A DNA stretch of 64,000 nt from assembly GCF_047528295.1 (NCBI RefSeq), contig NZ_CP180001.1:2170001-2234000 (forward strand), given 5' to 3'. A program made the translations under genes and the position numbers. Source of the stretch: Peptacetobacter sp900550335. Its GTDB lineage: Bacteria > Bacillota > Clostridia > Peptostreptococcales > Peptostreptococcaceae. The stretch's first letter is position 1; the number at the start of each line of letters is the position of its first letter. The notes beneath the pieces are model-generated. The model was not told where the DNA came from. It ran no database searches and saw nothing but the letters and a program-made list of their open reading frames with translations. Shown here in pieces: positions 1 to 8,391 of this stretch.

Positions 1-107
1 CATTATTATAGTTTAACTTAATGTGTTTTTTTTTTCAATATTAATGGAGTTTTTCACATTAAATACATATTTTGTTCTTTTATACTTTTAATTATTAAAT
101 AAAAAAA

Positions 108-149
108 TACTGCCACAGAACACCTTTAAAAGGTGTTCTTGTGACAGTA
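108..149 (-). terminator. Terminal hairpin of the IS, terminator-like on the minus strand
   Basis: Long imperfect inverted repeat with core arms GAACACCTTT and AAAGGTGTTC and flanking arms TACTG / CAGTA. Read on the minus strand it is followed by T7, so it should end transcripts from the IS. The same hairpin is at 35839-35880 and 56030-56071. A second, shorter stem at about 156-178 (CTGAC / GTCAG) is followed by a T-run on the plus strand, so this end of the element may block transcription from both sides. Confidence 0.7.
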
Positions 150-162
150 CCTTTACTGACAC

Positions 163-390
163 CTAACGGTCGTCAGTTTTTTTGTATTCAAATTTAGCTC
201 CACAATTAGGACAAATTAATTCTGGCATATTTTTTTCATTTAGCGAAGCTATCGCTCCTGATGAAAAGAATGCATCTTGTCTTAATTCTTCTACTATAAA
301 TTCTGGTACTCCTTTTTCAAATCCACAAGACTTACATTCATAATTATATAACTTTTGTCCTTTACTCATTTCTTCTAATTCTTTTAACAT
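163..390 (-). CDS. IS passenger: 75-aa zinc-ribbon protein (copy 1)
   Basis: Small protein with two CxxC pairs, ECKSCG near residue 19 and ICPNCG near residue 60, about 38 residues apart. They likely form one zinc ribbon. It follows the transposase by 90 bases on the same strand and has its own ribosome binding site (AGGAG before the ATG at 390). It is present and unchanged in all three IS copies, so it belongs to the element and not to the host. I do not recognise a family. Its role could be target recognition, regulation of transposition or an accessory DNA-binding function, but nothing in the sequence decides this. Confidence 0.75.
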   Translation of the reverse strand: MLKELEEMSKGQKLYNYECKSCGFEKGVPEFIVEELRQDAFFSSGAIASLNEKNMPELICPNCGAKFEYKKTDDR

Positions 391-480
391 ACTATTTCTC
401 CTAATAATTTTAATTACACTAATTATACACTATTATTTATATTTGAGTATAGCAAAGCTAGCCTATTTATTAATAGACTT

Positions 481-1755
481 TTAAAATAATTCTATTTGTG
501 TTGTTGTATTCAAAGAAATTTCTTTTTCTATAATTTCTTCGTAGATTATTCTTTTATAATTTGATTTATCTAGTGCATTATATATTAATCCATATTTATA
601 ATGCCATATTTCCCATAGAATCATGTCTTTTCCACAATTTTTACAAATATAAGGATTTACTCCAAATGATTCTATCAATCTATCTTTAAAATTTTTCTTT
701 ACTGTATTCTTCTTTTTTATCAGCTTAGATATATTTCTGTGTCTCATAAAGTTATATAACTTCAATATTTCTATGCTTAATTTATTTTTTATTCTTGAAT
801 ATAGACCGTATCTTCTTGCAACTCTAAAACCCTTCGGGTGAATATGTTGGGTTATTTTACCTATAAATTCTAATACATTTACAGTTATTTCTCTTTTTTC
901 CTTAGGTTTTTTGTTTTCATACCAGTAAGTTACATTTTTTCCATCGTAATTAATTATTCTATATTCAGCGATAGCTGGTCTAGCCAAATATCTACCTATA
1001 TATTGAGTTGCCTGTTTTATATTAGTTAAACGTCTTTCTGCATTTACATAGAATTCTTTCTTATATAGCTTATTTATCAAATTTTTAGTTTTTCTATCGC
1101 TAAAATTGTTTTTTATTATATCTAGTACCAACTTTCGCCATACCTTTTTCATATATGTATATGGTATGAAATCTAATTTTTTGAACCACTTATTATTTCT
1201 ATCTATTCCACCTTCGGTGTATAAGGCGTGTATATGAGGATTCCATTTTAAATCTCCACCAAAGGTGTGTACTACAGCAATTACCCCTAATTCATAATTT
1301 CCCTTTGTTTTATTTTTATGAAAACTATCTAATACCTCATATGTAGCATCTTGTAAATCTTTTAAAAGCTCTCGCTTTCTGTAGAAATAAACTCTCAACT
1401 CCTCCGGAATTGTGAAAACTGCATGTCTATGAGAAACATCAAGCATATTTTCTACCTGTTTTTCTGCCCATTCCATAGAATATTTTCTTCCACACTTTGT
1501 ACAAAACTTACTTTTACAAGTGAACCCTTGGATATACTCTTCTCCACAGTCTATACATTTGTGTTTTATATATCCGTTCTCTATATTTCCACAATTTAAA
1601 GCCTTTATTACAGTATTTTCTATCTGATCTCTCATTTCTCTTCTAACTTTATTCCAATATTTTAGTTTGAATTCTTCAAAGTGATTTTTTAATATTTTCT
1701 TAATGATTTTTTCATCTTTTTGTTTCTTCAATACATTCATATTACTATTGTACAT
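481..1755 (-). CDS. IS91 family Y2 transposase (copy 1)
   Basis: A 424-aa HUH single-strand transposase. An N-terminal zinc-binding domain has cysteines at 67, 70, 80, 85 and 88. The HUH motif is NPHIH at residues 172-176, where H174 and H176 bind the metal. The two candidate catalytic tyrosines are Y252 and Y256, in QYIGRY, spaced as in IS91. A further CxxC lies at 371-374. In this family the enzyme nicks one strand and moves by a rolling-circle-like route without target duplication. The frame is intact, so the copy may be active. Upstream Shine-Dalgarno pairing is weak (GTGGA), which suggests low translation. Confidence 0.9.
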   Translation of the reverse strand: MYNSNMNVLKKQKDEKIIKKILKNHFEEFKLKYWNKVRREMRDQIENTVIKALNCGNIENGYIKHKCIDCGEEYIQGFTCKSKFCTKCGRKYSMEWAEKQVENMLDVSHRHAVFTIPEELRVYFYRKRELLKDLQDATYEVLDSFHKNKTKGNYELGVIAVVHTFGGDLKWNPHIHALYTEGGIDRNNKWFKKLDFIPYTYMKKVWRKLVLDIIKNNFSDRKTKNLINKLYKKEFYVNAERRLTNIKQATQYIGRYLARPAIAEYRIINYDGKNVTYWYENKKPKEKREITVNVLEFIGKITQHIHPKGFRVARRYGLYSRIKNKLSIEILKLYNFMRHRNISKLIKKKNTVKKNFKDRLIESFGVNPYICKNCGKDMILWEIWHYKYGLIYNALDKSNYKRIIYEEIIEKEISLNTTTQIELF

Positions 1756-1801
1756 AAGTTTTCCACAATTTTAAATTATTATAATTTCCTTAGGAATAAA
1801 A

Positions 1802-1825
1802 AAGTAGGGTTTAACTTCCCTACTT
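1802..1825 (-). terminator. Intrinsic terminator of the leftward chaperone operon
   Basis: Perfect 8-bp stem (AAGTAGGG / CCCTACTT) with a short loop, just after the stop codon of the gene that begins at 1832. On the minus strand it runs into a T6 tract, and the IS starts within or right after that tract. Confidence 0.75.
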
Positions 1826-1831
1826 CTTTGT

Positions 1832-3034
1832 TTAATAATTTTTATATTTTTCATATGCTGAATTAAATCCATACTGCCATGCATTTAAAGTTATATCATT
1901 CGGTCCAAATTGATAGATATATTGTGTTATAGGAGTATTATTTTTGTATAATCTTGCATATTGGAAACCGTTATAACATCCACTTGAAAGCCGTTCAAAA
2001 AACATATTCTTATCTAGTCCAAATGCATACCCATAATTTTGATAAATCGTATCATTATTTATTAATTTGGCTTGATGATCCCCTATAGAATCACACGAAC
2101 CACCATGTTGATCTATACATTCATTTTTATACCAATCTATACCTACTTCTATATCTATTGTATTTCCTCTTGCTCCCAATATCGATGTACTACTTAAATC
2201 TCTTGTCATCATTCTATGATCTTCTGCAGTAGAGCACATTTTATATCCATAAGAAACATGTGTTTTTTTACACTCTATCTGCCAATCAGCTAATCCTAGA
2301 TTTTCATCTCCATATGGTAATATATAATTATTAGGATAAGCTGCTATAGAAAATTCATAAACTTCCATATTTTCTTTTTTAACAGCTAAATCAACATCTC
2401 CTTCATCACTAAAGTAAGCATTTTCATCTAGACCATAATCTGAAAATACATAGAATTTTTCACCTAAATCATATTTTTCATTTCCTGCTTTTTCCAATTC
2501 TGGATCATACTCATATTTATAATAATCTTCTCCTACTGTATTTTTTATCCGTTCGTATGCTTTTTTTATTTCAGGTTGCATTTCATAGTAGTATTGTTCA
2601 TATTCTTTCCTTACTTTCCAACTATCTGCCTTTTCTAATGCATTCATTTGCCCACCAGCAAAATAGACATTGGTATCATTTGTATTTTTATTTACTAAAT
2701 AATTACATTTCCTAATATTTGTTATTTGTCCATTTTCATCAGCATCTATTACATTAAATGCATAATAATTATTTTTTATAACATCCTCCATTATATAATT
2801 TTTATCTGGATTGTACTGATAAACAACTCTTTCTTTGTTATCTCCTGTTATTTTATACAAGTTGCTCATAGCTTTTTTTACTTCTGGTTCTAATGTTTCT
2901 TGGCTTTCTAATATTGGCCTTATGCTATTTTTTTCTCTTTTTTCTATATATGTTTTTATATTTAAACCTAACATTATACTCAAGCAAAGAATGCAAATTC
3001 CTAGAATTGATATTAATATTTTTCTATTTTTCAT
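1832..3034 (-). CDS. Predicted membrane-anchored or secreted protein, unknown function
   Basis: About 400 residues. Residues 6-27 are a hydrophobic segment after a short basic start, so the protein is either exported or N-terminally anchored. The rest is hydrophilic and rich in Tyr, Asn and Asp. The C-terminal part has several cysteines that could form disulfides outside the cell. I recognise no domain. Two ATGs are adjacent; the second (3034) has the better spacing from GGAG. It is the last gene of the leftward operon that begins with the GrpE-like and DnaK genes, 28 bases after its neighbour, with a terminator right behind it. Membership in the operon is inferred from spacing only. Confidence 0.6.
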   Translation of the reverse strand: MKNRKILISILGICILCLSIMLGLNIKTYIEKREKNSIRPILESQETLEPEVKKAMSNLYKITGDNKERVVYQYNPDKNYIMEDVIKNNYYAFNVIDADENGQITNIRKCNYLVNKNTNDTNVYFAGGQMNALEKADSWKVRKEYEQYYYEMQPEIKKAYERIKNTVGEDYYKYEYDPELEKAGNEKYDLGEKFYVFSDYGLDENAYFSDEGDVDLAVKKENMEVYEFSIAAYPNNYILPYGDENLGLADWQIECKKTHVSYGYKMCSTAEDHRMMTRDLSSTSILGARGNTIDIEVGIDWYKNECIDQHGGSCDSIGDHQAKLINNDTIYQNYGYAFGLDKNMFFERLSSGCYNGFQYARLYKNNTPITQYIYQFGPNDITLNAWQYGFNSAYEKYKNY

Positions 3035-3061
3035 CATATATCTCCATTCTTATTTAAATAT

Positions 3062-3619
3062 TTATATTCTTTCACCAATATAAATGTTTATTTCAACATA
3101 AATCATTCTTTTTATGTAGTCTATAACTTTTTCTGGACTAGCTCCTTTTAATATATTAATTATATGACTATTTTGTACAAGTAAACACATAGAATTTAAT
3201 AATATCTCTGCATATGCACTTAAATAAACATAATCTAATTCTAAAATATTTATTTCTTTATTGTCATATTTATTCAATTTATCATGATTTCTCGAATAGT
3301 TTATATCTATTTGTTTATTACGTTGTTCGCACATATCCATTTCAAAATTAAATTTTTCCATAGTGTATGTTCTATTATTATTTATCCATAACTTTATCAT
3401 TTTTTCTTGATCCTCAGATAAGTTAAAAAAATAAAGTATATTTTTTTTAAGAGAATTTCTATATTCTATTTCATTCCCTCTTACTCTTTCATACTTTCTA
3501 TTGAGTATTTGTTTCATTGACACTTTGTACAATTCTCCCATTTTTTTCATATCACTTGCTGATGTTGCAACTTCAACTAGTTCACTTAATATTTTCTTTT
3601 GTTCTAATGTTAAATTCAT
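3062..3619 (-). CDS. Hypothetical protein, 185 aa
   Basis: Mostly helical, charged protein with no signal peptide and no clear membrane segment. A moderately hydrophobic stretch (near 130-160) lies in the C-terminal third. The start has a good ribosome binding site (AGGAG). I do not recognise a family. It lies between the exported 401-aa protein and the TcaA-like membrane protein, on the same strand, with a 135-base AT-rich gap on its upstream side. It may therefore be part of the chaperone operon or have its own weak promoter. Confidence 0.55.
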   Translation of the reverse strand: MNLTLEQKKILSELVEVATSASDMKKMGELYKVSMKQILNRKYERVRGNEIEYRNSLKKNILYFFNLSEDQEKMIKLWINNNRTYTMEKFNFEMDMCEQRNKQIDINYSRNHDKLNKYDNKEINILELDYVYLSAYAEILLNSMCLLVQNSHIINILKGASPEKVIDYIKRMIYVEINIYIGERI

Positions 3620-3754
3620 TTTATTCTCCTAAATTTTTATTAATATTTATTTTTATATAACATTTAAAATAATTTTTAGTGATAATAGGTAAAAAAGAAG
3701 AATCATCAACAATTAATAAAAAATAATTGCTAATAATTCTTTTATATATTCTCT

Positions 3755-5248
3755 TTAAAAATAATCTCTATAGTTTGTAAAATCAAAATAATCTACATCA
3801 GGATTATAATCTTGTTTGTATATAATATCCCAATCTGTATAATTATCAATTAACCAACTTTGACTATAATATCCATCATAATACAATGACATTCTTTGTG
3901 TTTCTATTTGTATTTTTTTATTATCTATAATAAACACAGTATCTATATTAAATCTAGCTATGTCGTCTTCCATTTCAAAATTATATATACTAAAATGCTT
4001 TACATAAACATTTTTATTTTTATATTGAGGTATCGCTATTTTTAATTCTTTTGATAACTGCCCATCATCAACTAAATCATCCCGTACATATGAATAATCT
4101 GAATTAGCCACAGCTTTTTCATAATCATTATAATATTCCGTAATAGCTTCTTCAATAATCATAAAATATTCTTTTTCATGATTATTATAATCCCCATATT
4201 CACTATATCTTGCTGGAAGTGATTTTTTTACTGTTGGCTCAGATGTCATTCCTTCAGTATTATTTTTATATTCGGAGTTCATCTCATCATCCATTTCCTC
4301 ATCACCACCATCACTATAAGGTTCTTCCTCTACTGCTTCTTGTATTTGATGATTTCCTTCATTTAAATTACTTTGAACAGTATCATTAATATTATTAGAA
4401 TTAACTACATACATTCCAGCATTCACACAAATTAAAATGGCTATTATTGCTACTGTAATAAATATTATTTTATTATTTGTTTTTTTGTTTTCAAAGTTTT
4501 TTTCATTTACATTTTCAATAGTTGTATTTTTAGGAGTTGATTCTGAGTGTTCTTCTCTTCTTTGTCTATTTTTTTCTATTTCATTATTTATTTTTTCTAC
4601 TTTTTTTAAGTATTCTTTTGATTTATTTTCATCTTTTATATATGAATCTAAATTATATAACTTACTAAATCCTTTATATATATGTATTAAATATACTTTT
4701 GTTCCATTATTTTTTGATAACAGCTCTGCTTGTTCTAATATACTTAATATATAATTTATTTTTTCATCAATATTTACAGAATCTTTTAATGATATATTCA
4801 TTAAATTATCTATTTCTATCTCAGCTATTTTTAATAATATTATTTCTTTATATTGATAATTATTATTTTTTAATTTTAAAAGTTTTTTTATTTTTATGTT
4901 ATCATCTTTTATCAATTTTAAATAATCATCTAATAAATTAATGCTTAATTTTTTATTTTTTGTTATTTCTCGATTTATTATCTCTCCTAATGCTTTTACT
5001 ATATGTGCTTCTTTTTTAGCATTTTTTATTATATATTCTACTTCTTCATCTAAGTAATTAGAATTTTTTTCAGCATTTTTTAATAATTTAATACATTCTC
5101 TATTTTCTTCTTCTAATTTTTCTTTTAAATCTTCTTCATCCATATTTAACTCAAAAATATATTCGTCTTCTAACGATTCTTCTTTCCTTTGTACATTTAG
5201 TGGTTCTGAAGATATGCTATTTTTTAATTTATCATATTCATTTTCCAA
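3755..5248 (-). CDS. Single-pass membrane protein, possible TcaA-like C-terminal domain
   Basis: A 497-aa protein that starts with TTG after GGGAG. Residues 1-250 are helical, acidic and cytoplasmic in appearance. A single membrane span covers about 261-282. An acidic low-complexity stretch follows, then a C-terminal domain (about 345-497) rich in Tyr and Asp. Its layout (a helix-rich start, then strands ending in a Tyr-rich segment) recalls the NTF2-like domain of TcaA/YvbJ-type proteins; this is a tentative resemblance, not a confident hit. The gene lies 30 bases after the J-domain gene, so it probably shares its transcript. The topology suggests that the chaperones act on its cytoplasmic half. 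Confidence 0.6.
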   Translation of the reverse strand: MENEYDKLKNSISSEPLNVQRKEESLEDEYIFELNMDEEDLKEKLEEENRECIKLLKNAEKNSNYLDEEVEYIIKNAKKEAHIVKALGEIINREITKNKKLSINLLDDYLKLIKDDNIKIKKLLKLKNNNYQYKEIILLKIAEIEIDNLMNISLKDSVNIDEKINYILSILEQAELLSKNNGTKVYLIHIYKGFSKLYNLDSYIKDENKSKEYLKKVEKINNEIEKNRQRREEHSESTPKNTTIENVNEKNFENKKTNNKIIFITVAIIAILICVNAGMYVVNSNNINDTVQSNLNEGNHQIQEAVEEEPYSDGGDEEMDDEMNSEYKNNTEGMTSEPTVKKSLPARYSEYGDYNNHEKEYFMIIEEAITEYYNDYEKAVANSDYSYVRDDLVDDGQLSKELKIAIPQYKNKNVYVKHFSIYNFEMEDDIARFNIDTVFIIDNKKIQIETQRMSLYYDGYYSQSWLIDNYTDWDIIYKQDYNPDVDYFDFTNYRDYF

Positions 5249-5278
5249 ATTTAATACTCCCTTCTTAAAGTAAAAGTT

Positions 5279-6727
5279 TTACTTTTTATTTTTATGAATG
5301 AATTTCTCCAATTTATTAACTAATTTAGGGCTTATATCATTAACCATATCATAAATTGATTTTTGCTTTATCACTTCAATACCTTTTTCAAGTCCATTAG
5401 AAATATTTTCTTTTATTTTTTCAACACTTTCTCCTATTTTTTCATCCAATTCTTCAAATTTATCATTAATATCATTTACTGGGACATTTCTATTTCTTGA
5501 ATTATTTTTATTATTTTGAAAAACATTTCTATCAATATCATTTTGTATCAAGCTATTTGTTATATATTCTATATTTTTCTTTGCTAAACTTTCTATATTA
5601 TCATATATTTTTCCTACATTCGAATATATATTAGGATATTTAACTTTTACAATTTTTATAGAACTTACTATTAATTCTGGTTCAATGTTTATATATTCCT
5701 TTATATTATTAATATTTTCTTTTTTATTTCTAGCAAATATATCATCTTCATATTTAATAAAATTAAAAAGAACAGGCATTTTTAAAATATTAACTACTTT
5801 TCTATCATTTATGAAATCAAAAATTTCTTCTTTTATATCATAATCTCTATCAATTTTTTCGTATATAATACCATCTAATTCAGTACATCCTAAAGATGTC
5901 AATCTTTCAGATAATACTTCAGCCGAATCCATCATATTTAAATAATATAACTTATAAACTAAATTTATAAATTCATTAATTAACCCTTCTTCTAATTTAA
6001 TACTCTCTAACTTATTTATATTCTTCTTCAATAATCTGTATATTTTACTTTCATTTTCTTCTTTTATATATTTAGCAATTAAATTTAATGAATACTTAAC
6101 AATTTTTGAATTCGAATTGTACTTATTTAGAAAATCATGTATAAGTTTTTCAACTTGTTCATAATTTTTTAAATAGCTTTCTAAGTCTAAAAGTTCTAAA
6201 TATACTTCTTCTTTTTCATTTTTTTCTTTAGCTTTAAATAAATATTCTTCTGCTTTATTATAATTTTTTAATAAAATATATACCTTTGATAAATTGTAAT
6301 TATTTTCAAAACTATCATCTGTTTCCACTAATTCTTTGAATATTTTTTCGGCTTCTTTTAGATTATTATTTTTCAGAAAAGCAATTCCTAATTTACTTTT
6401 TATCTTTTTAAAATTTGTATCCTCTATAAGTAATTTTTTATAATTTTTTATTGCTCTTTCAAAATCACCATTTTTTAAAGCTAAATCAGCTTCTTTTTCT
6501 ATTTTTTTTAATTTTGTTCTTATCTTTTCTAACTCTATTTCTAATGCACGATCATGCTCCCGTTTTTGCTTAGGATTAGATAAAATTTCATAAGCTTCTC
6601 TTATCTCTGCAAATTTTTCTGGTTGTTTTTCTGGAGGATATTTCCTAACAAGAGTCATATACCGATCTTTTATTTCTTTTTCACTAGAGTTTTTATTTAT
6701 ATTTAAAACTTCATATAAATTTTTCAT
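5279..6727 (-). CDS. J-domain protein with TPR repeats and a PPE in place of HPD
   Basis: A 482-aa protein. Residues 1-65 form a recognisable J-domain, with EVLNIN at the start and EIREAYEIL plus KREHDRAL at the end. The HPD tripeptide that J-domains need to stimulate DnaK is replaced by PPE at 31-33. Residues 75-200 hold about three to four TPR-like helical repeats. The C-terminal 100 residues are polar and then amphipathic, without a membrane span. The start has a strong GGAGGAG site. It is a paralogue of the adjacent split gene at 6742-8360, with the same domain order, so the pair probably arose by duplication. It probably works with the DnaK at 9566-11353; this is inferred from the neighbourhood. 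Confidence 0.8.
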   Translation of the reverse strand: MKNLYEVLNINKNSSEKEIKDRYMTLVRKYPPEKQPEKFAEIREAYEILSNPKQKREHDRALEIELEKIRTKLKKIEKEADLALKNGDFERAIKNYKKLLIEDTNFKKIKSKLGIAFLKNNNLKEAEKIFKELVETDDSFENNYNLSKVYILLKNYNKAEEYLFKAKEKNEKEEVYLELLDLESYLKNYEQVEKLIHDFLNKYNSNSKIVKYSLNLIAKYIKEENESKIYRLLKKNINKLESIKLEEGLINEFINLVYKLYYLNMMDSAEVLSERLTSLGCTELDGIIYEKIDRDYDIKEEIFDFINDRKVVNILKMPVLFNFIKYEDDIFARNKKENINNIKEYINIEPELIVSSIKIVKVKYPNIYSNVGKIYDNIESLAKKNIEYITNSLIQNDIDRNVFQNNKNNSRNRNVPVNDINDKFEELDEKIGESVEKIKENISNGLEKGIEVIKQKSIYDMVNDISPKLVNKLEKFIHKNKK

Positions 6728-6741
6728 TTAGCTCCTCCTAA

Positions 6742-8040
6742 CTATAAATTCAATCCTAATAGGAAAATAGCTATAAACACACCAAAAATCCCAGTTTTTG
6801 CAATTAAAGCAATTGCTATAAAGAATCCTATACAAGCTAGACATCCACCTCCTGAAGAGTTAGATGTTGAGTTATTTGAAGAACTGTTATTAGTGTTGTA
6901 ATTATTAGTATTATAATTATTTCTAGATGTATTATTAGATTGTGTGCTTCCACCAGAAACCTTTATTAACTCATCAATTATTTCTGGATTTAGTTTATAA
7001 TTATTTACATATATATTTTTTATTTTTCTTGCTGCTTTATTTATTCTATCTATATTTTCATTATTTATTTCATCTAATATATCCGATGCATATTTTTTTC
7101 TTTCGTAATCACTTATTCCTGTAGCTAACCATAAGGCTACAAGTCTTTTTAATCCATGAGTTATATCCCCATCATCTTTTATTTTTATATACTCTTCTTC
7201 TAGCTTATAATTTTTTCTTGCTATTTTCTCTATTTCTTCATAAAGTTCTTTTCTTACTTCATACAATTTATAGTAAGATTTCTTCATTATCTTTAAAGAA
7301 TCAATAACATCTTTAGGAGCATTTTTCATAGCTGATTCTATAGCATCAAAATTCTTTTCCTCATCACCATCTTCAATATCTTCTACAAAATAGTAATATA
7401 TTGGTCCTTTTAGAGGTCCTATAATTCTATCATCTTCCATTAATTTCGGAAAGTTTTTATAGTACTCATCCTTTATAACAGATGCCTCATACAATGAACT
7501 TATTATCTCATTTAACTCTCCATCACAAAGTTTCTTCACTTTTTCAGTTATTATTATAACTAGATTAAACGCATTTAAATCGTATAATTTTGATGCTAAT
7601 CTACCTAATTCTAATGAAACATGATTTTTAATATCTCTATCATCAGGTGTTATTTTAACTAGTTCAGAAACCACATCAGACATTTTATCTATTTCATTAC
7701 TTAAAATATATACTTCTATCATTTTCATATAATAAATAAAATCTCTAAAATTATCATCACCATATTTACCTATGCAACTTTTTAAAAACATTATAGCTTT
7801 TTTGTACTTTTTCCTATCAATGTACAATCCAATCAAGGACGAAATTATAGCATCATTTATTGAATCTAAATCATTAGCTTTTAGAAGATATTTTTCAGCT
7901 TTTATATATTCTTCTTTTTTTATATATTCAATAGCTAAATTGTAATTAAATATTGGATTATCTTCATTATTTTCTAAAAGTTCTAAAAAAACCTTTATAG
8001 CTTTATCATTCTCTCCATTATACGAAAGAGCTAATCCCAA
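6742..8040 (-). CDS. TPR protein with C-terminal membrane segment, 3' part of a split J-domain gene
   Basis: The open frame holds TPR-like repeats over about residues 1-130, a long helical middle, an Asn/Ser/Thr-rich linker near 370-395 and a hydrophobic tail that would anchor it in the membrane. Its upstream frame continues without a stop into the A7 run at 8082-8088. There it aligns in register with the paralogue at 5279-6727 (the paralogue's KSKLGIAFL corresponds to KNRLGLALS here). It is therefore the continuation of the J-domain fragment at 8058-8360, joined by a -1 shift. No ribosome binding site precedes the first ATG of this part. Independent translation is unlikely. Confidence 0.7.
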   Translation of the reverse strand: MGLALSYNGENDKAIKVFLELLENNEDNPIFNYNLAIEYIKKEEYIKAEKYLLKANDLDSINDAIISSLIGLYIDRKKYKKAIMFLKSCIGKYGDDNFRDFIYYMKMIEVYILSNEIDKMSDVVSELVKITPDDRDIKNHVSLELGRLASKLYDLNAFNLVIIITEKVKKLCDGELNEIISSLYEASVIKDEYYKNFPKLMEDDRIIGPLKGPIYYYFVEDIEDGDEEKNFDAIESAMKNAPKDVIDSLKIMKKSYYKLYEVRKELYEEIEKIARKNYKLEEEYIKIKDDGDITHGLKRLVALWLATGISDYERKKYASDILDEINNENIDRINKAARKIKNIYVNNYKLNPEIIDELIKVSGGSTQSNNTSRNNYNTNNYNTNNSSSNNSTSNSSGGGCLACIGFFIAIALIAKTGIFGVFIAIFLLGLNL

Positions 8041-8057
8041 TCTATTTTTTATATAAC

Positions 8058-8360
8058 TTAAATCTCTATTGAATAATAATATTTTTTTAAATTAATTATA
8101 GCTTTTTTAAAGTCTTCTTTTTCAAAAGCTTCATCAGCTTTTTCTTCTAATTTTTTTATATCATCACCATATTCAAGAAATATATCATATTCTTTTTTTG
8201 TTTTTTCATTTGATAACACTTCATATGCTTCTCTTATTTTAGAAAATTTTTCTTGATTTTTTTCAGGAGGATAAACCCTAAGCAATTTTATATATGAATT
8301 TTTTATCTCTCCATTTGTTGCATTCTTTCTTATCTCTAAAATTTCATAATAATTTTCCAA
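8058..8360 (-). CDS. J-domain fragment, 5' part of the split gene
   Basis: A 100-aa frame with a TTG start behind AAAGGAG. Residues 1-65 are a J-domain of the same type as the paralogue at 5279-6727, again with PPE at 31-33 instead of HPD. Residues 75-95 begin a TPR and then break into a short wrong-frame tail (YYYSIEI) right after an A7 run. A -1 shift at that run restores the paralogous sequence and would give a protein of about 535 residues. The break could be a real mutation, a phase-variable run, programmed slippage or an assembly error. Confidence 0.7.
   Translation of the reverse strand: MENYYEILEIRKNATNGEIKNSYIKLLRVYPPEKNQEKFSKIREAYEVLSNEKTKKEYDIFLEYGDDIKKLEEKADEAFEKEDFKKAIINLKKYYYSIEI
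8082..8090 (-). other. A7 run and possible -1 slippage site in the J-domain/TPR gene
   Basis: On the minus strand the zero-frame codons are TTA AAA AAA TAT, preceded by AAT. This contains A_AAA_AAA (and T_TTA_AAA) in the phase used by bacterial -1 frameshift sites such as dnaX. A -1 shift here joins the J-domain fragment to the TPR part in the correct register. I did not find a clear downstream stimulatory stem-loop by eye, so a simple one-base indel is equally possible. Confidence 0.6.
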
Positions 8361-8391
8361 CTATAACTCCTTTCTAGCAATACGACTTCTA

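Larger units (their letters stand above)
99..1803 (-). mobile_element. IS91-like insertion sequence, copy 1
   Basis: This is the minimum segment shared by three places in the window (35830-37534 and 56021-57725 are the others), about 1705 bases. It carries a Y2 HUH transposase and a 75-aa zinc-ribbon gene, both reading left. The left end is a long hairpin (108-149) that, read leftward, is followed by seven T, like an intrinsic terminator. The right end has a small palindrome (TTCCTTAGGAA) and then an A run that merges with the T-tract of the host terminator at 1802-1825. I see no terminal inverted repeats, as expected for the IS91 family. The exact ends are uncertain by a few bases because both are A/T homopolymers. 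Confidence 0.85.

Noticed and set aside
1..98. Possible gene remnant left of IS copy 1
   Set aside because: AT-rich with several stops in all frames; too short to judge at the window edge.
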